Assembly (NCBI RefSeq): GCF_003491345.1
Contig: NZ_CP025512.1
Location: 2,418,001 to 2,482,000, forward strand
Reading direction: 5' to 3'
DNA: 64,000 bases
From: Neorhizobium sp. SOG26
GTDB lineage: Bacteria; Pseudomonadota; Alphaproteobacteria; Rhizobiales; Rhizobiaceae
Position 1 is the stretch's first letter. Every line of letters begins with the position of its first letter. Both the position numbers and the translations under genes were made by a program. The notes beneath the pieces were generated by a model that was given only the letters and a program-made list of their open reading frames with translations, was not told the DNA's origin and made no database searches. Below are positions 7,904-16,260 of this stretch, in pieces.

Positions 7904-9267
7904 AAAACTTCGACGCGATCATCATCGGTGCCGGCCAGGCCGGACCACCGCTCGCCGGCCGCTTCAACGATGCCGGCAAGACCGTTGCCATCATCGAGCG
8001 CAAGCATGTCGGCGGGACCTGCGTGAACACCGGCTGCAAACCGACCAAGACGCTGGTGGCGAGCGCCTATGCCGCCCATCTGGCGCGCCGCAGCCGGGAT
8101 TATGGCGTCGTGCTCGAGAGCCCGGTGAAGGTCGACATGCCGGCGGTGATGCGCCGGTCGCACAAGGTCACGCTCGACTCGCGCCAGAGCAACGAAAGCT
8201 GGCTGGACGGCATGCCGAACTGCACCTTGATCCGCGGCCACGCGCGCTTCGAGGACAAGAACACGGTGCGCGTCGGCGATGAACGGCTCACCGCACCGCA
8301 GATCTTCCTCAATGTCGGCGGCCGGGCGATCATCCCGGATTTCCCGGGTATCCATGGCGTACCCTACATGACCAACAGCGACATCGTGGTGCTCGACCGG
8401 GTGCCGGAACACCTGGTGGTGATCGGCGGCAGCTATATCGGGCTTGAATTTGCGCAGATGTACCGCCGCTTCGGGGCGCAGGTGACGGTGATCGAGAAGG
8501 GGCCGCGGCTTGTCTCGCGCGAGGACGAGGACATTTCGCAGGCGATCCGGAGCATCCTGGAGGCGGAAGGCATCACCATCCGCACTGGCGCCGATGACAT
8601 CCGTTTCCGAAAACACGGTAATGGCGTGGCCGTCCTTGTCAGCGCCGGCACGCCAGACGTGATCGGCTCGGACATCCTGCTCGCCGTCGGTCGCCGCCCG
8701 AACACCGATGACCTTGATCTCGACAAGGCGGGCGTCGAAACCGATGATCGTGGACATATCAAGGTCGACGACTACCTCGCCACCAATGTCCCCGGCATCT
8801 GGGCGCTTGGCGACTGCAACGGCAAGGGCGCCTTCACCCACACCGCCTATAACGATTTCGAGATCGTCGCCGCCAACCTCTTCGATGGTGAGGAACGCAA
8901 GGTATCCGACCGGGTGCTCGGTTATGCGCTCTACATCGATCCGCCGCTCGGGCGCGTTGGCATGAGCGAGACCCAGGCGCGCAAGGCCGGCAGGAAGGTG
9001 CTGGTTGGGACACGGCCGATGGAGCGCGTCGGTCGCGCAGTCGAAAAAGGCGAGACGCAGGGCTTCATGAAGATCGTTGCCGATGCTGATACGCGCGAAA
9101 TCCTCGGTGCGGCAATTCTCGGCACAGGAGGCGACGAGTCGATCCACGGCGTGCTCGACATGATGAATGCCGGCGCAACATACGACCAGTTGCGCTGGGC
9201 CGTGCCCATCCATCCGACGGTCTCGGAGCTCTGGCCGACGGTGATCCTCGGCATGCAACCCGCCTGA
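7900..9267 (+). CDS. Mercuric-reductase-like FAD pyridine nucleotide-disulfide oxidoreductase
   Basis: The start is placed at the ATG overlapping the preceding stop because the FAD-binding motif IIIGAGQAGPPLAGRF then begins at residue 6. The frame is open upstream, but only as a shadow of the DUF4126 gene. The redox-active disulfide is in GGTCVNTGCKPTK, the NAD(P) motif is VVIGGSYIGLEFAQM, and the C-terminal dimer motif with catalytic His is IHPTVSELWPT. It lacks the N-terminal heavy-metal domain and the C-terminal vicinal Cys pair of MerA. It is therefore probably a disulfide reductase of unknown substrate rather than a true mercuric reductase. Confidence 0.9.
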   Translation: MKNFDAIIIGAGQAGPPLAGRFNDAGKTVAIIERKHVGGTCVNTGCKPTKTLVASAYAAHLARRSRDYGVVLESPVKVDMPAVMRRSHKVTLDSRQSNESWLDGMPNCTLIRGHARFEDKNTVRVGDERLTAPQIFLNVGGRAIIPDFPGIHGVPYMTNSDIVVLDRVPEHLVVIGGSYIGLEFAQMYRRFGAQVTVIEKGPRLVSREDEDISQAIRSILEAEGITIRTGADDIRFRKHGNGVAVLVSAGTPDVIGSDILLAVGRRPNTDDLDLDKAGVETDDRGHIKVDDYLATNVPGIWALGDCNGKGAFTHTAYNDFEIVAANLFDGEERKVSDRVLGYALYIDPPLGRVGMSETQARKAGRKVLVGTRPMERVGRAVEKGETQGFMKIVADADTREILGAAILGTGGDESIHGVLDMMNAGATYDQLRWAVPIHPTVSELWPTVILGMQPA

Positions 9268-9336
9268 CGTCGCGTTAACAGGTCCTCCAGCCATTCCCGG
9301 TAGAAGTGAAAGGGACCAACGGCTGTGGTGGACGAC

Positions 9337-11292
9337 ATGTGTGGTTTCGCAGGCTTCGTAGGGGAGACATGGGGCACGGAGCGGTCGGAAGCGCTCCTTT
9401 CTGCCATGGGGCATGCCATTGCCCACCGCGGCCCCGACGGTCGCGGCACCTTCACCGCTCCGGGTGTCGGCCTTTCGCATGTACGCTTGTCGATCGTCGG
9501 GCTGTCCGACGGGCACCAGCCGATGACGGATCCGAGTGGCCGTTTCACGACCGCCTTCAACGGCGAGATATTCAACTACGTGGAGCTTCGCGAGGAGCTG
9601 AAGTCGCGTGGCGTCGTCTTTAGGACGGGCAGCGATACCGAAGTGCTGCTGCAGCTTTACGCGACCTATGGCGAAGCCTGCCTGCAGCGGCTCAACGGCG
9701 ATTTTGCCTTTGCCATCTGGGACGGGCTGGCGCGTCGGCTGATCCTGGCGCGTGACCGGATGGGCGTGCGGCCGCTGTTCTATACACAACACGCTGGTGT
9801 TCTTTATTTCGGCTCGGAGGTGAAGGCGCTGCTGGCGGTACCAGGCGTCGAGGCGGAACTGGATCCCATCGCGCTCGACCAGACCTTCACCCTCTGGGCG
9901 CCGATCGCGCCGCGCACTGCCTTCAGGAACATTTTTGAGCTGGAGCCCGGCCAGTTGATGATCTGCGAGGGCAAGCGCATCGAGCTTCGCTCCTATTGGA
10001 CGCTCGATTATCCGGATGCCGGCCACGCCTATGATCCCAAGCCTAAAGAAGAAGAGCTGAGGGCGCTCCTCACCGATGCCGTGCGAATCCGGATGCGGGC
10101 CGACGTGCCGGTTGGCGCCTACCTGTCCGGCGGGCTCGACTCGTCGCTGATCACGGCGCTCGCGGCGCCCATGGCGCCGACGGGGCTCAATACTTTCTCA
10201 GTCACCTTCGACAGCGCCGAACACGATGAAAGTGCCTTCCAAAGGGAGGTGGCGCGGGCGCTCGGCACCCGTCACCATGCCGTTGCCTGCGGCCCCGACG
10301 ACATTGCCGAAAACTTCGGCGCCGTGATCCGCGCGGCCGAGCGGCCGGTGCTGCGCACGGCACCTGCTCCTCTCTACCGGCTGGCTGGGCTGGTAAAATC
10401 CAATGGCATGAAGGTGGTGCTGACCGGCGAGGGCGCCGATGAAATTTTCGCCGGCTACGATATCTTCCGCGAGGCGCAGATCCGCCGGTTCTGCGGCCGC
10501 CAGCCAGGTTCGAAGATCAGGCCGCATCTGTTTCGCAAGCTCTATCCTTATCTGCCGGGCCTGAAACAACAGTCCGCGGAGTATCTATCGGCTTTCTTCG
10601 GGGTGGGTGGAGATGGTCAGGATGACCCGCTGTTTTCCCACCGGCCACGGTTCAAATCGACTTCCGCCACCAAGATCTTCTATTCCGATGACCTGCGCGC
10701 CACTCTCAAAGGTTATGATGCGGCGGAAGACCTTGCCGCTCGCCTGCCAGCCAATTTCCGCCGCTGGCACCCGCTGCATCAGGCGCAATGTCTCGAAGCG
10801 CGCTTCCTGCTGCCGGGCTATATCCTGTCGAGCCAGGGCGACCGCGTGGCCATGGCGCATGGCGTTGAAGGGCGCTTCCCTTTCCTTGACCACCGACTGG
10901 TGGAGTTCGCAAACGCCCTGTCGCCGCACACCAAGCTGAATGGATTGAAGGAAAAGCACATCCTGCGACAGGTCGCGAGGGACGTACTGCCCCAGTCGAT
11001 CAGCAGTCGGGCGAAGCAGCCGTATCGGGCACCCGACAGCCGTTCCTTCGTCGGCAATGGCGAGCGTGCCTATGTTGCCCACCTGTTGAGCGAACAGGCC
11101 ATTTCAGCCGGCGGACTCTTCGATGCGCGTGCCGTCGCAAGATTGCACGCCAAGTGCCGCAGCCAGACGGTCTCCGGCTTCCGCGACAACGCTGCCTTCG
11201 TCGGCATTCTCTCCACCCAACTGTGGCTGGAGGCTTTCGCCTTTCAGCGTCCGCAAGCGATACAATCCGCCCCATCCACCGCGGTTGGCTAA
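9337..11292 (+). CDS. asnB: Asparagine synthase (glutamine-hydrolysing)
   Basis: The start is set at 9337 so that Cys2 (MCGFAGFVG) becomes the N-terminal nucleophile of the class II glutamine amidotransferase domain; the frame extends four codons upstream. The glutaminase half (about 1-210) is followed by the synthetase half with the PP-loop SGGLDSSLI and GEGADEIFAGYD. At 651 aa it is longer than E. coli AsnB (about 550) but matches the long rhizobial type. It makes Asn from Asp, Gln and ATP. Use in a polysaccharide or peptide pathway cannot be excluded; no such neighbours are visible. Confidence 0.9.
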   Translation: MCGFAGFVGETWGTERSEALLSAMGHAIAHRGPDGRGTFTAPGVGLSHVRLSIVGLSDGHQPMTDPSGRFTTAFNGEIFNYVELREELKSRGVVFRTGSDTEVLLQLYATYGEACLQRLNGDFAFAIWDGLARRLILARDRMGVRPLFYTQHAGVLYFGSEVKALLAVPGVEAELDPIALDQTFTLWAPIAPRTAFRNIFELEPGQLMICEGKRIELRSYWTLDYPDAGHAYDPKPKEEELRALLTDAVRIRMRADVPVGAYLSGGLDSSLITALAAPMAPTGLNTFSVTFDSAEHDESAFQREVARALGTRHHAVACGPDDIAENFGAVIRAAERPVLRTAPAPLYRLAGLVKSNGMKVVLTGEGADEIFAGYDIFREAQIRRFCGRQPGSKIRPHLFRKLYPYLPGLKQQSAEYLSAFFGVGGDGQDDPLFSHRPRFKSTSATKIFYSDDLRATLKGYDAAEDLAARLPANFRRWHPLHQAQCLEARFLLPGYILSSQGDRVAMAHGVEGRFPFLDHRLVEFANALSPHTKLNGLKEKHILRQVARDVLPQSISSRAKQPYRAPDSRSFVGNGERAYVAHLLSEQAISAGGLFDARAVARLHAKCRSQTVSGFRDNAAFVGILSTQLWLEAFAFQRPQAIQSAPSTAVG

Positions 11293-11356
11293 TTAACAAG
11301 GATCAAAACGCCATCCTGCTTGTTGGGTCCATGTTGAAGAAACAAGGAGATAAGTC

Positions 11357-11572
11357 GTGGCGAACGCAAGCTCGAAGAACATGGGTGCCGGCAACCAGGG
11401 CAAGGGTGATGGTACCGGTGCCATGACCGACATCGACAAGGACCTTGTGCCGGAAAACATGGTCCTGTCGAACCGTGACAAGGCGCAGCACTCGCAGGAA
11501 CGCGGGCTGGACAGCAAGACGATCCAGAACGAACAGTTCCACGACAACGAGGCAAACCAGCTGAAGTCGTAG
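11357..11572 (+). CDS. Small hydrophilic protein, unknown function
   Basis: The 71-aa protein starts at GTG behind a good AAGGAG site. It is rich in Asn, Gly, Lys, Asp and Gln, has no hydrophobic segment and begins MANASSKNMGAGNQGKG. It resembles in style the other small hydrophilic proteins of this window (17079-17561, 22665, 53137, 53369). I saw no GGAAC-type stress promoter directly upstream, so it may be expressed with asnB or from its own promoter. Confidence 0.65.
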   Translation: MANASSKNMGAGNQGKGDGTGAMTDIDKDLVPENMVLSNRDKAQHSQERGLDSKTIQNEQFHDNEANQLKS

Positions 11573-11631
11573 CAGATCTTCACGACTAGGTGAGATGCGG
11601 GCGTTCGGAGCCCCGGTAGCAGCGTTATCAG

Positions 11632-11663
11632 GCCTTCCCCGCTTGCATTGAGGTGGGGAAGGC
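11632..11663. terminator. Inverted repeat downstream of the small gene ending at 11572
   Basis: GCCTTCCCC and GGGGAAGGC form a 9-bp stem with a 14-base loop. There is no clear T-tract, so it is a moderate terminator candidate. Confidence 0.4.
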
Positions 11664-11751
11664 GTAGGCTTAGCCCATCGCCGGAACTTTCACGGCACAA
11701 CGGCGACTGGAAGACGACAAGCGCTTTCGCCTCGTTATGGGGGCAGAAACG

Positions 11752-11964
11752 ATGTATCCGACAGCTTCAACAAATACTTTCGAGCCGAGCGAACTGGCGT
11801 TCCTGCAGCGCCTGTTCAAGGATGCCCGCGCATCCCGCGGGATCGCAGGCGACAGCCTCGACGAAGATGATCTCGCCGCCCGTATTATCGAACTTTACCA
11901 GCAGGGCGTGCGCGATGAGCAATGCCTGCATTCCCGTTTGGGCTCGGGCCCGACTTCAAGATAA
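11752..11964 (+). CDS. Small conserved-looking hypothetical protein
   Basis: The 70-aa product contains a compact helical stretch with EPSELAFLQRLF and DDLAARIIELYQQG, a pattern I associate with short uncharacterised rhizobial proteins. The ATG at 11752 is preferred over the in-frame ATG at 11737 because GGGGGC lies at ribosome-site distance before it. It converges on the DUF892 gene. Function unknown. Confidence 0.55.
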   Translation: MYPTASTNTFEPSELAFLQRLFKDARASRGIAGDSLDEDDLAARIIELYQQGVRDEQCLHSRLGSGPTSR

Positions 11965-11971
11965 CCATACC

Positions 11972-12001
11972 GCCAGCCGCGCGTTTGTTCCTACGGCTGG
12001 C
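11972..12001. terminator. Hairpin between convergent genes
   Basis: GCCAGCCG and CGGCTGGC flank a 14-base loop in the 43-bp gap between convergent genes. No T-tract follows, so this may be a weak bidirectional terminator. Confidence 0.4.
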
Positions 12002-12007
12002 GATCCC

Positions 12008-12520
12008 TTACCGCTTGGCCATCAGGTCGCGCTCGTCGCGCATCAGGAAGATGCGCGTGGTGGCGTCGAGATTGGCCGCGAGCCAGTCGGCCATGGCAAT
12101 CTCTTCCGCAAGAATGCGCTCGAGGATCACCTTGGCCGCCTGTTCATCGAGTTCGTCGGCGGCGGCGATCAGCATGCGATAATGCCCGATCTCCAGATGT
12201 TCGAAGGCGTAGCTGGCAACGGCGCCACGGACCACCTCGTCATTGGTGAGCATGCTGCCGACATTGCGCGTCTTGGCCGCGAGCTTGGCGGCAACTTCCT
12301 TCAGCACCAGCACGCCGCTTGAGGCGGAAAATGTCTCGATCAGTTCCTTGATGGCCTGTTCATGGCCGCGCGTTTCTTCCAGGTGCCGCAGGATGCGCTC
12401 CTTCAGGTCCGGATAGCTTTCGATGCGACGCGCCTGGTCCGTCAGCATGGTGATTGCCTGCTCCTCCATGGCATGGGCTGCGCGAAGCCAAGCCAGGAAA
12501 TTGTCTCGGGCATGTGTCAT
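12008..12520 (-). CDS. Ferritin-like DUF892 (YciE/YciF family) protein
   Basis: The 170-aa, almost entirely helical protein has the DUF892 pattern: a helix with AAHAMEEQAITMLTDQA, then LRHLEETRGHEQAI, then VASYAFEHLEIGHYRMLIAAA and EEIAMADWL. The Glu/His residues in these helices are the potential di-metal ligands of the ferritin-like fold. The start is the ATG at 12520 behind GGAGAGG; the frame is open far upstream but without gene-like content. Family members are stress-induced. A GGAAC-N17-GGTT element about 50 bp upstream fits control by an EcfG-type sigma factor. Confidence 0.85.
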   Translation of the reverse strand: MTHARDNFLAWLRAAHAMEEQAITMLTDQARRIESYPDLKERILRHLEETRGHEQAIKELIETFSASSGVLVLKEVAAKLAAKTRNVGSMLTNDEVVRGAVASYAFEHLEIGHYRMLIAAADELDEQAAKVILERILAEEIAMADWLAANLDATTRIFLMRDERDLMAKR

Positions 12521-12571
12521 GCGCCTCTCCTCATCTTCATCCGCAGGAGCGGACAGTTCAGGCGCCACTTC

Positions 12572-12597
12572 AACCCCAAACCCGCACGCAGGGTTCC
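12572..12597 (-). promoter_or_regulatory. EcfG/RpoE2-type general stress promoter (DUF892 gene)
   Basis: On the minus strand GGAAC (12597-12593) is followed after 17 bases by GGTT (12575-12572). This matches the rhizobial consensus GGAAC-N16/17-cGTT. The expected transcript start is about 45 bp before the start codon. Confidence 0.6.
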
Positions 12598-12668
12598 TCC
12601 CAAGTGTGAGGGAACCAACGCATGCGGCGCGGGATTGACCCTCCATGATGCCAGTGCGCCTCGCCCCA

Positions 12669-12694
12669 GGAACATAGGGTGCCGCGCGGCGGTT
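12669..12694 (+). promoter_or_regulatory. EcfG/RpoE2-type general stress promoter (proline-rich peptide gene)
   Basis: GGAAC (12669-12673), 17 bases, GGTT (12691-12694). The start codon at 12719 lies about 18 bp beyond the expected transcript start, with GAGGAG between them. A further, weaker GGAAC-N17-GATT lies at 12611-12636. Confidence 0.6.
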
Positions 12695-12718
12695 TGTAGA
12701 ACACCGAGGAGTTTTGCG

Positions 12719-12889
12719 ATGATACCAGATCCTCAGGAACCGGGCGAAGTTCCGACGATGCCGCCACCGATCTGGACACCGGATCCACCGATCAACGAGC
12801 CGGAGCCCGATCGGCTGCCGGATGAGGATCCGATCCCGAACCCGGACGAAAACCCCAACCCGCCGGTCTACACGCCACCGGCGGCCTGA
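12719..12889 (+). CDS. Proline-rich small acidic protein, unknown function
   Basis: The 56-aa product (MIPDPQEPGEVPTMPPP...) is about one third proline and strongly acidic, with no membrane segment. It is part of a longer open frame, but the ATG at 12719 is the only one with a good ribosome site (GAGGAG, 8 bases upstream) and a stress-type promoter at the right distance. It lies between two other genes with such promoters. It is probably disordered; role unknown. Confidence 0.6.
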   Translation: MIPDPQEPGEVPTMPPPIWTPDPPINEPEPDRLPDEDPIPNPDENPNPPVYTPPAA

Positions 12890-12930
12890 GAGGAAACGGA
12901 GCACGCTGCAGGGCAGCCATGCCCGCGCTT

Positions 12931-12956
12931 GGAACAATTTGCAAAATTGATGCGTT
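12931..12956 (+). promoter_or_regulatory. EcfG/RpoE2-type general stress promoter (phospholipase D-family gene)
   Basis: GGAAC (12931-12935), 17 bases, CGTT (12953-12956): an exact match to the general-stress consensus. It lies about 30 bp before the GTG start at 12987, leaving a short leader with GAGG. Confidence 0.7.
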
Positions 12957-12986
12957 GACCGGCCATTTCGTGGCGAGGTGGCGTAG

Positions 12987-14498
12987 GTGCAGTTTACGAC
13001 AAATTCTAAGGTCCAGGATGGGCAACCGGAGCCGATCATTCGGCCCGGGCGAAATGCATTCGGAAGCGCAAAGGCCGAAAAGGTCGCCTTCCTGATCGAC
13101 GGTGATGAATATTTCCGCCGGCTAGACCAGGTGCTGCGGCAGGCCGAACGTTCGATCTTCATCGTCGGCTGGGACTTCAATCCCGGCATCCGCCTGAGGC
13201 CGAAGGAAGAAGGCAGCGAAACGCTCGGCATGCTTCTTCGCAGCCTTGTCGAGGAAAAGCCGGGGCTGGAAGTGCGCATCCTCGTCTGGGGCATGGGTCC
13301 GGTTTATTCCGGCAAGAGCCTCAAGATGTTCGGCAAGATGGAGTGGAGCGACCATCCGCGCATCCGGCTGGAGTTTGATTTCGAACATCCCCTGCGGGCG
13401 AGCCATCACCAGAAAATCGTGGCGATCGACGATCGCACCGCCTTCCTTGGCGGCATCGACCTGACCGCCCGACGGTGGGACGACCGTTCGCATGCTGTCG
13501 TTAATCCCACCCGCTGCTCTCCCGACGGCACCTGCTACGGCCCGGTGCATGACATGCAGACCATCGTGACCGGCGACATCGCCAAGCTGATCGGCGACGT
13601 GACCCGGCGGCGGTGGAAGAAAGCGACCAAGGAGCCGGTGCAGCCGGTAGAGACATCCGCAAATGCTGCGCCATGGCCTGAAGATCTCCCGCCTGCGCTT
13701 TTGAACTGCAGGGCAGGACTGGCGCTGACCGAACCCTGGAAATGGAAGGGTCGCCGCGGCCATCGGGAGGCGATCCGCCTGACGCATGATGCGCTGAAAG
13801 CGGCCCGCCGTCATCTTTACATCGAGACCCAGTATCTTGCCTCCTTTGGCGTTGCCCACACGTTGGCGCGCCAACTCAAGAAGGCGACCGGGCCGGAAGT
13901 GGTGGTGATCGTCACCCGGGAGTCGCACGGCTTCCTGGAAAAGCTGATGATGGGCAACAACCGCACCCGGCTGATCCGCCGCCTCATGCGCGCCGACCGC
14001 TACAACCGCCTGCGCATCTTCTACGCGACCGTGCCGGACGAAACCGGCAACGACCGCGAGATCATCGTGCATTCGAAGCTGATCATCGTTGACGACCGTT
14101 TCGTCCGCGTCGGTTCCTCGAACCTGAACAACCGATCGGAAGGGCTGGACACGGAGGCCGACCTTGCGGTCGAGACCACAGACCCGAACGGGCGCGAGGC
14201 GATCGTGGCGCTGCGCAGCGATCTGCTGGCGGAGCATCTCGATGCCGATCCGGCCGAGGTAGACAGGATCATCCGCGAAACCGGTTCGATGATCGCCGCC
14301 GTGGATCAGCTGAACGTCAAGCCGCGTGGCCTGCGCGCCTTTGATGTCGATGCCCATAAGGGTGAGGTCAGCTCGCTGCCGGGAACGGGAATCATGGATC
14401 CGAAGCAGCCGTTCTGGCCGATTCCCGAGATCCGTTCGGGTGCGCGACGTCTGTTCGGCCGGCTCTTCCACCGGCTGTCACATCACCGTCTGCTGTGA
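12987..14498 (+). CDS. Phospholipase D/cardiolipin synthase-family protein (ClsB-like)
   Basis: The 503-aa protein has the two HKD catalytic motifs of the phospholipase D superfamily: HHQKIVAIDDRTAFLGG (about residue 138) and VHSKLIIVDDRFVRVGSSN (about 360). There is no N-terminal membrane segment, as in ClsB (YbhO) but unlike ClsA. It starts at GTG behind GAGG. With the neighbouring YbhN- and YbhP-like genes it rebuilds the E. coli ybhPON set, though here the three are not in one operon. Phospholipid transphosphatidylation at the membrane is likely. Its promoter and that of its partners are of the general-stress type. Confidence 0.88.
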   Translation: MQFTTNSKVQDGQPEPIIRPGRNAFGSAKAEKVAFLIDGDEYFRRLDQVLRQAERSIFIVGWDFNPGIRLRPKEEGSETLGMLLRSLVEEKPGLEVRILVWGMGPVYSGKSLKMFGKMEWSDHPRIRLEFDFEHPLRASHHQKIVAIDDRTAFLGGIDLTARRWDDRSHAVVNPTRCSPDGTCYGPVHDMQTIVTGDIAKLIGDVTRRRWKKATKEPVQPVETSANAAPWPEDLPPALLNCRAGLALTEPWKWKGRRGHREAIRLTHDALKAARRHLYIETQYLASFGVAHTLARQLKKATGPEVVVIVTRESHGFLEKLMMGNNRTRLIRRLMRADRYNRLRIFYATVPDETGNDREIIVHSKLIIVDDRFVRVGSSNLNNRSEGLDTEADLAVETTDPNGREAIVALRSDLLAEHLDADPAEVDRIIRETGSMIAAVDQLNVKPRGLRAFDVDAHKGEVSSLPGTGIMDPKQPFWPIPEIRSGARRLFGRLFHRLSHHRLL

Positions 14499-15419
14499 AT
14501 AACGGCCGCCGCGATGACGATGGTAGGCCTCGCTGGCAATCAGCGTCGGGATGCCGACAAGCAGCGGGATAAAGAAATAAAGCACACGAAACGCAACCAG
14601 CGCGCCGATGGCAGCCGTCGTCGGCAAGATGTTGAGCATCGTCGCTTCCAGCACGCCAAGCCCGCCGGGAACATGGCTGACCAGCGCCGCGATGTTGGCG
14701 GTTACATAAGCGGTCGCGACATCCATGTAGCTGGCACTGGTGAAACCGGCGAGAAGCTGGTGGATGCAAGCCGCCACGCAGGCGAAGTTGAGCGTACCAA
14801 TGCCGATCTGTCCGAGCGCAATTGTCAGTCTCGGCGGCTCGAATCGCCATTTCCACAGCCGCAGCGGACGGCGGATAGTGGCGCAGACCAGCAGGTAAAC
14901 GGCTGGACCGGCAAGGCAGACGAGCCCGGCTGCGATGCGGCCGACGAGATCGAGGCCAAGCAGGTTTTCCTTCGCGCTTGGCTGCAGGATGAGCGCGAGG
15001 CCCGCGAGCGTCAGCAGGCCGAGCCCGACCGTGACGCCACAGAACAGGATGATCTTGGCGATCTGTTCGCCGCTCAGACCCCAACGCGAGTAAAAGCGAT
15101 AACGGACGGCGCCGCTGCTCAGCGCCGCAAAGCCGAGGTTATGGCCGATCGACAAGGCGGTGAAGGAGGCAAGCGCCGTCTGCCGATAGGCCAGCGACTT
15201 TCCGACATACCGCGCCGCAAGCGTGTCGAAACCGGTCAGGCAGAGATAGGACAGCACGACGAAGCCGAAGGCAGAGAGCAGGCGCCATCGGGAAATCGAC
15301 ATCACCGATTCCTCGATCTCATCAAGGGTATAGCGGCCAAGGCTGCGATAGATGAGCAAGGCGGCCAGGCAGATCACGACGCCAACAAAGACCTTCAGGA
15401 TGTGGTGTCTGGTGATCAT
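14478..15419 (-). CDS. YbhN-like (lysylphosphatidylglycerol synthetase membrane-domain/UPF0104) protein
   Basis: The 313-aa integral membrane protein has about eight hydrophobic segments and UPF0104 motifs: GHNLGFAALSSGAVRYRFY and VSHVPGGLGVLEATML. The start at 15419 is preferred because GAGAGGGG precedes it; the frame is open 16 codons further. It overlaps the 3' end of the phospholipase D-family gene by 21 bp (convergent) and is divergent from the ybhP-like gene. Relatives act in lipid transfer or flipping, but no activity can be read from this sequence. Confidence 0.85.
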   Translation of the reverse strand: MITRHHILKVFVGVVICLAALLIYRSLGRYTLDEIEESVMSISRWRLLSAFGFVVLSYLCLTGFDTLAARYVGKSLAYRQTALASFTALSIGHNLGFAALSSGAVRYRFYSRWGLSGEQIAKIILFCGVTVGLGLLTLAGLALILQPSAKENLLGLDLVGRIAAGLVCLAGPAVYLLVCATIRRPLRLWKWRFEPPRLTIALGQIGIGTLNFACVAACIHQLLAGFTSASYMDVATAYVTANIAALVSHVPGGLGVLEATMLNILPTTAAIGALVAFRVLYFFIPLLVGIPTLIASEAYHRHRGGRYSQQTVM

Positions 15420-15449
15420 GGCCCCTCTCTTGCACAAAGTTCCAAGAGC

Positions 15450-15476
15450 GGAACGAAAAGCCGCCAAACGGGTTCC
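15450..15476. promoter_or_regulatory. Bidirectional general stress promoter between ybhN-like and ybhP-like genes
   Basis: One 27-bp segment contains GGAAC-N16-GGTT on the plus strand (15450-15474) and GGAAC-N16-CGTT on the minus strand (15476-15452). The -35 box of each direction overlaps the -10 box of the other. The minus promoter leaves about 25 bp of leader before the start at 15419. The plus promoter lies only 9 bp from the ATG at 15484. Confidence 0.65.
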
Positions 15477-15483
15477 CTGCGCT

Positions 15484-16260
15484 ATGAATAAGCCCGTTGC
15501 AGCCGCAAATACCCCGCCCGCATCGCCACCGCTTGCCGCAAGAACGCGCCTGAAGGTGCTGAGCTACAACGTGCATAGCTGCATCGGCACCGACCGGAAG
15601 CTTGATCCGGAACGCATCGCGGAAGTCATTGCCGAGGTGAACCCGGACATCATCGGCCTGCAGGAACTGGACGTCGGCCGCATGCGCACGGCGGGCGTCG
15701 ACCAGGCGCACACGATCGCTTCGCTCCTCAAGATGGAGTTCCACTTTCACCCGGCACTGCGGGTGCAGGAGGAGCATTATGGAGACGCGATCCTGACCGC
15801 GTTTCCCGCCCGTCTTATCAAGGCGGGCGACCTGCGCTCCACCGGCGAGCAACGCGGCGCGTTATGGGTCGAGGTGGATGTTGGCGACAAGAAGCTGCAG
15901 GTGTTCAACACACACCTAGGCTTGCGGGGCGCCGATCGGCTGAACCAGATCGGCGAACTGCTCGGGCCTTCCTGGATCAACCATCCGGATGCGGCTGGCA
16001 AGCCGCGCATTCTGATCGGCGACTTCAATTCCCCGCCGATCACCGCCACCTACAAGGCGATTGCCCGCCAGCTTACCGACGTGCAACGAAAGACGAATGG
16101 CCGCAATGCCGCCACCTATCCCTCGCGCTTTCCGTTCATGAAGATCGACCACATATTTGTCTCGGACGGAGTGGAAGCGGTTGAAACGACTGCCGTCTCG
16201 ACACCGCTGGCGCGCCTCGCCTCAGACCACCTGCCCCTACTCGCCACGGTGGACGTCTGA
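15484..16260 (+). CDS. Endonuclease/exonuclease/phosphatase-family protein (YbhP-like)
   Basis: The 258-aa protein has the family motifs LSYNVHSCIG, IGLQELD (catalytic Glu), THLGLRG, IGDFNSPP (Asp/Asn) and SDHLPLL (catalytic His), so all Mg-dependent hydrolase residues are present. It has no signal peptide. The ATG at 15484 has no recognisable ribosome site and lies 9 bp after a -10 box, suggesting leaderless translation. An alternative start is the ATG at 15418. The substrate may be nucleic acid or an inositol/phospholipid phosphate; the ybhPON-like context favours lipids. Confidence 0.85.
   Translation: MNKPVAAANTPPASPPLAARTRLKVLSYNVHSCIGTDRKLDPERIAEVIAEVNPDIIGLQELDVGRMRTAGVDQAHTIASLLKMEFHFHPALRVQEEHYGDAILTAFPARLIKAGDLRSTGEQRGALWVEVDVGDKKLQVFNTHLGLRGADRLNQIGELLGPSWINHPDAAGKPRILIGDFNSPPITATYKAIARQLTDVQRKTNGRNAATYPSRFPFMKIDHIFVSDGVEAVETTAVSTPLARLASDHLPLLATVDV

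Noticed and set aside
7900-9267. True mercuric reductase (merA)
   Set aside because: The disulfide motif is present but the C-terminal Cys pair, heavy-metal domain and other mer genes are missing.
7858-10026. 722-codon minus-strand open frame opposite the flavoenzyme and asnB
   Set aside because: It crosses two well-identified genes, shows no motif and no ribosome site; it is a GC-shadow frame.
12611-12636. Third GGAAC element near the DUF892 gene
   Set aside because: The -10 part is GATT rather than CGTT or GGTT, and a better promoter for the same gene lies 58 bp downstream.
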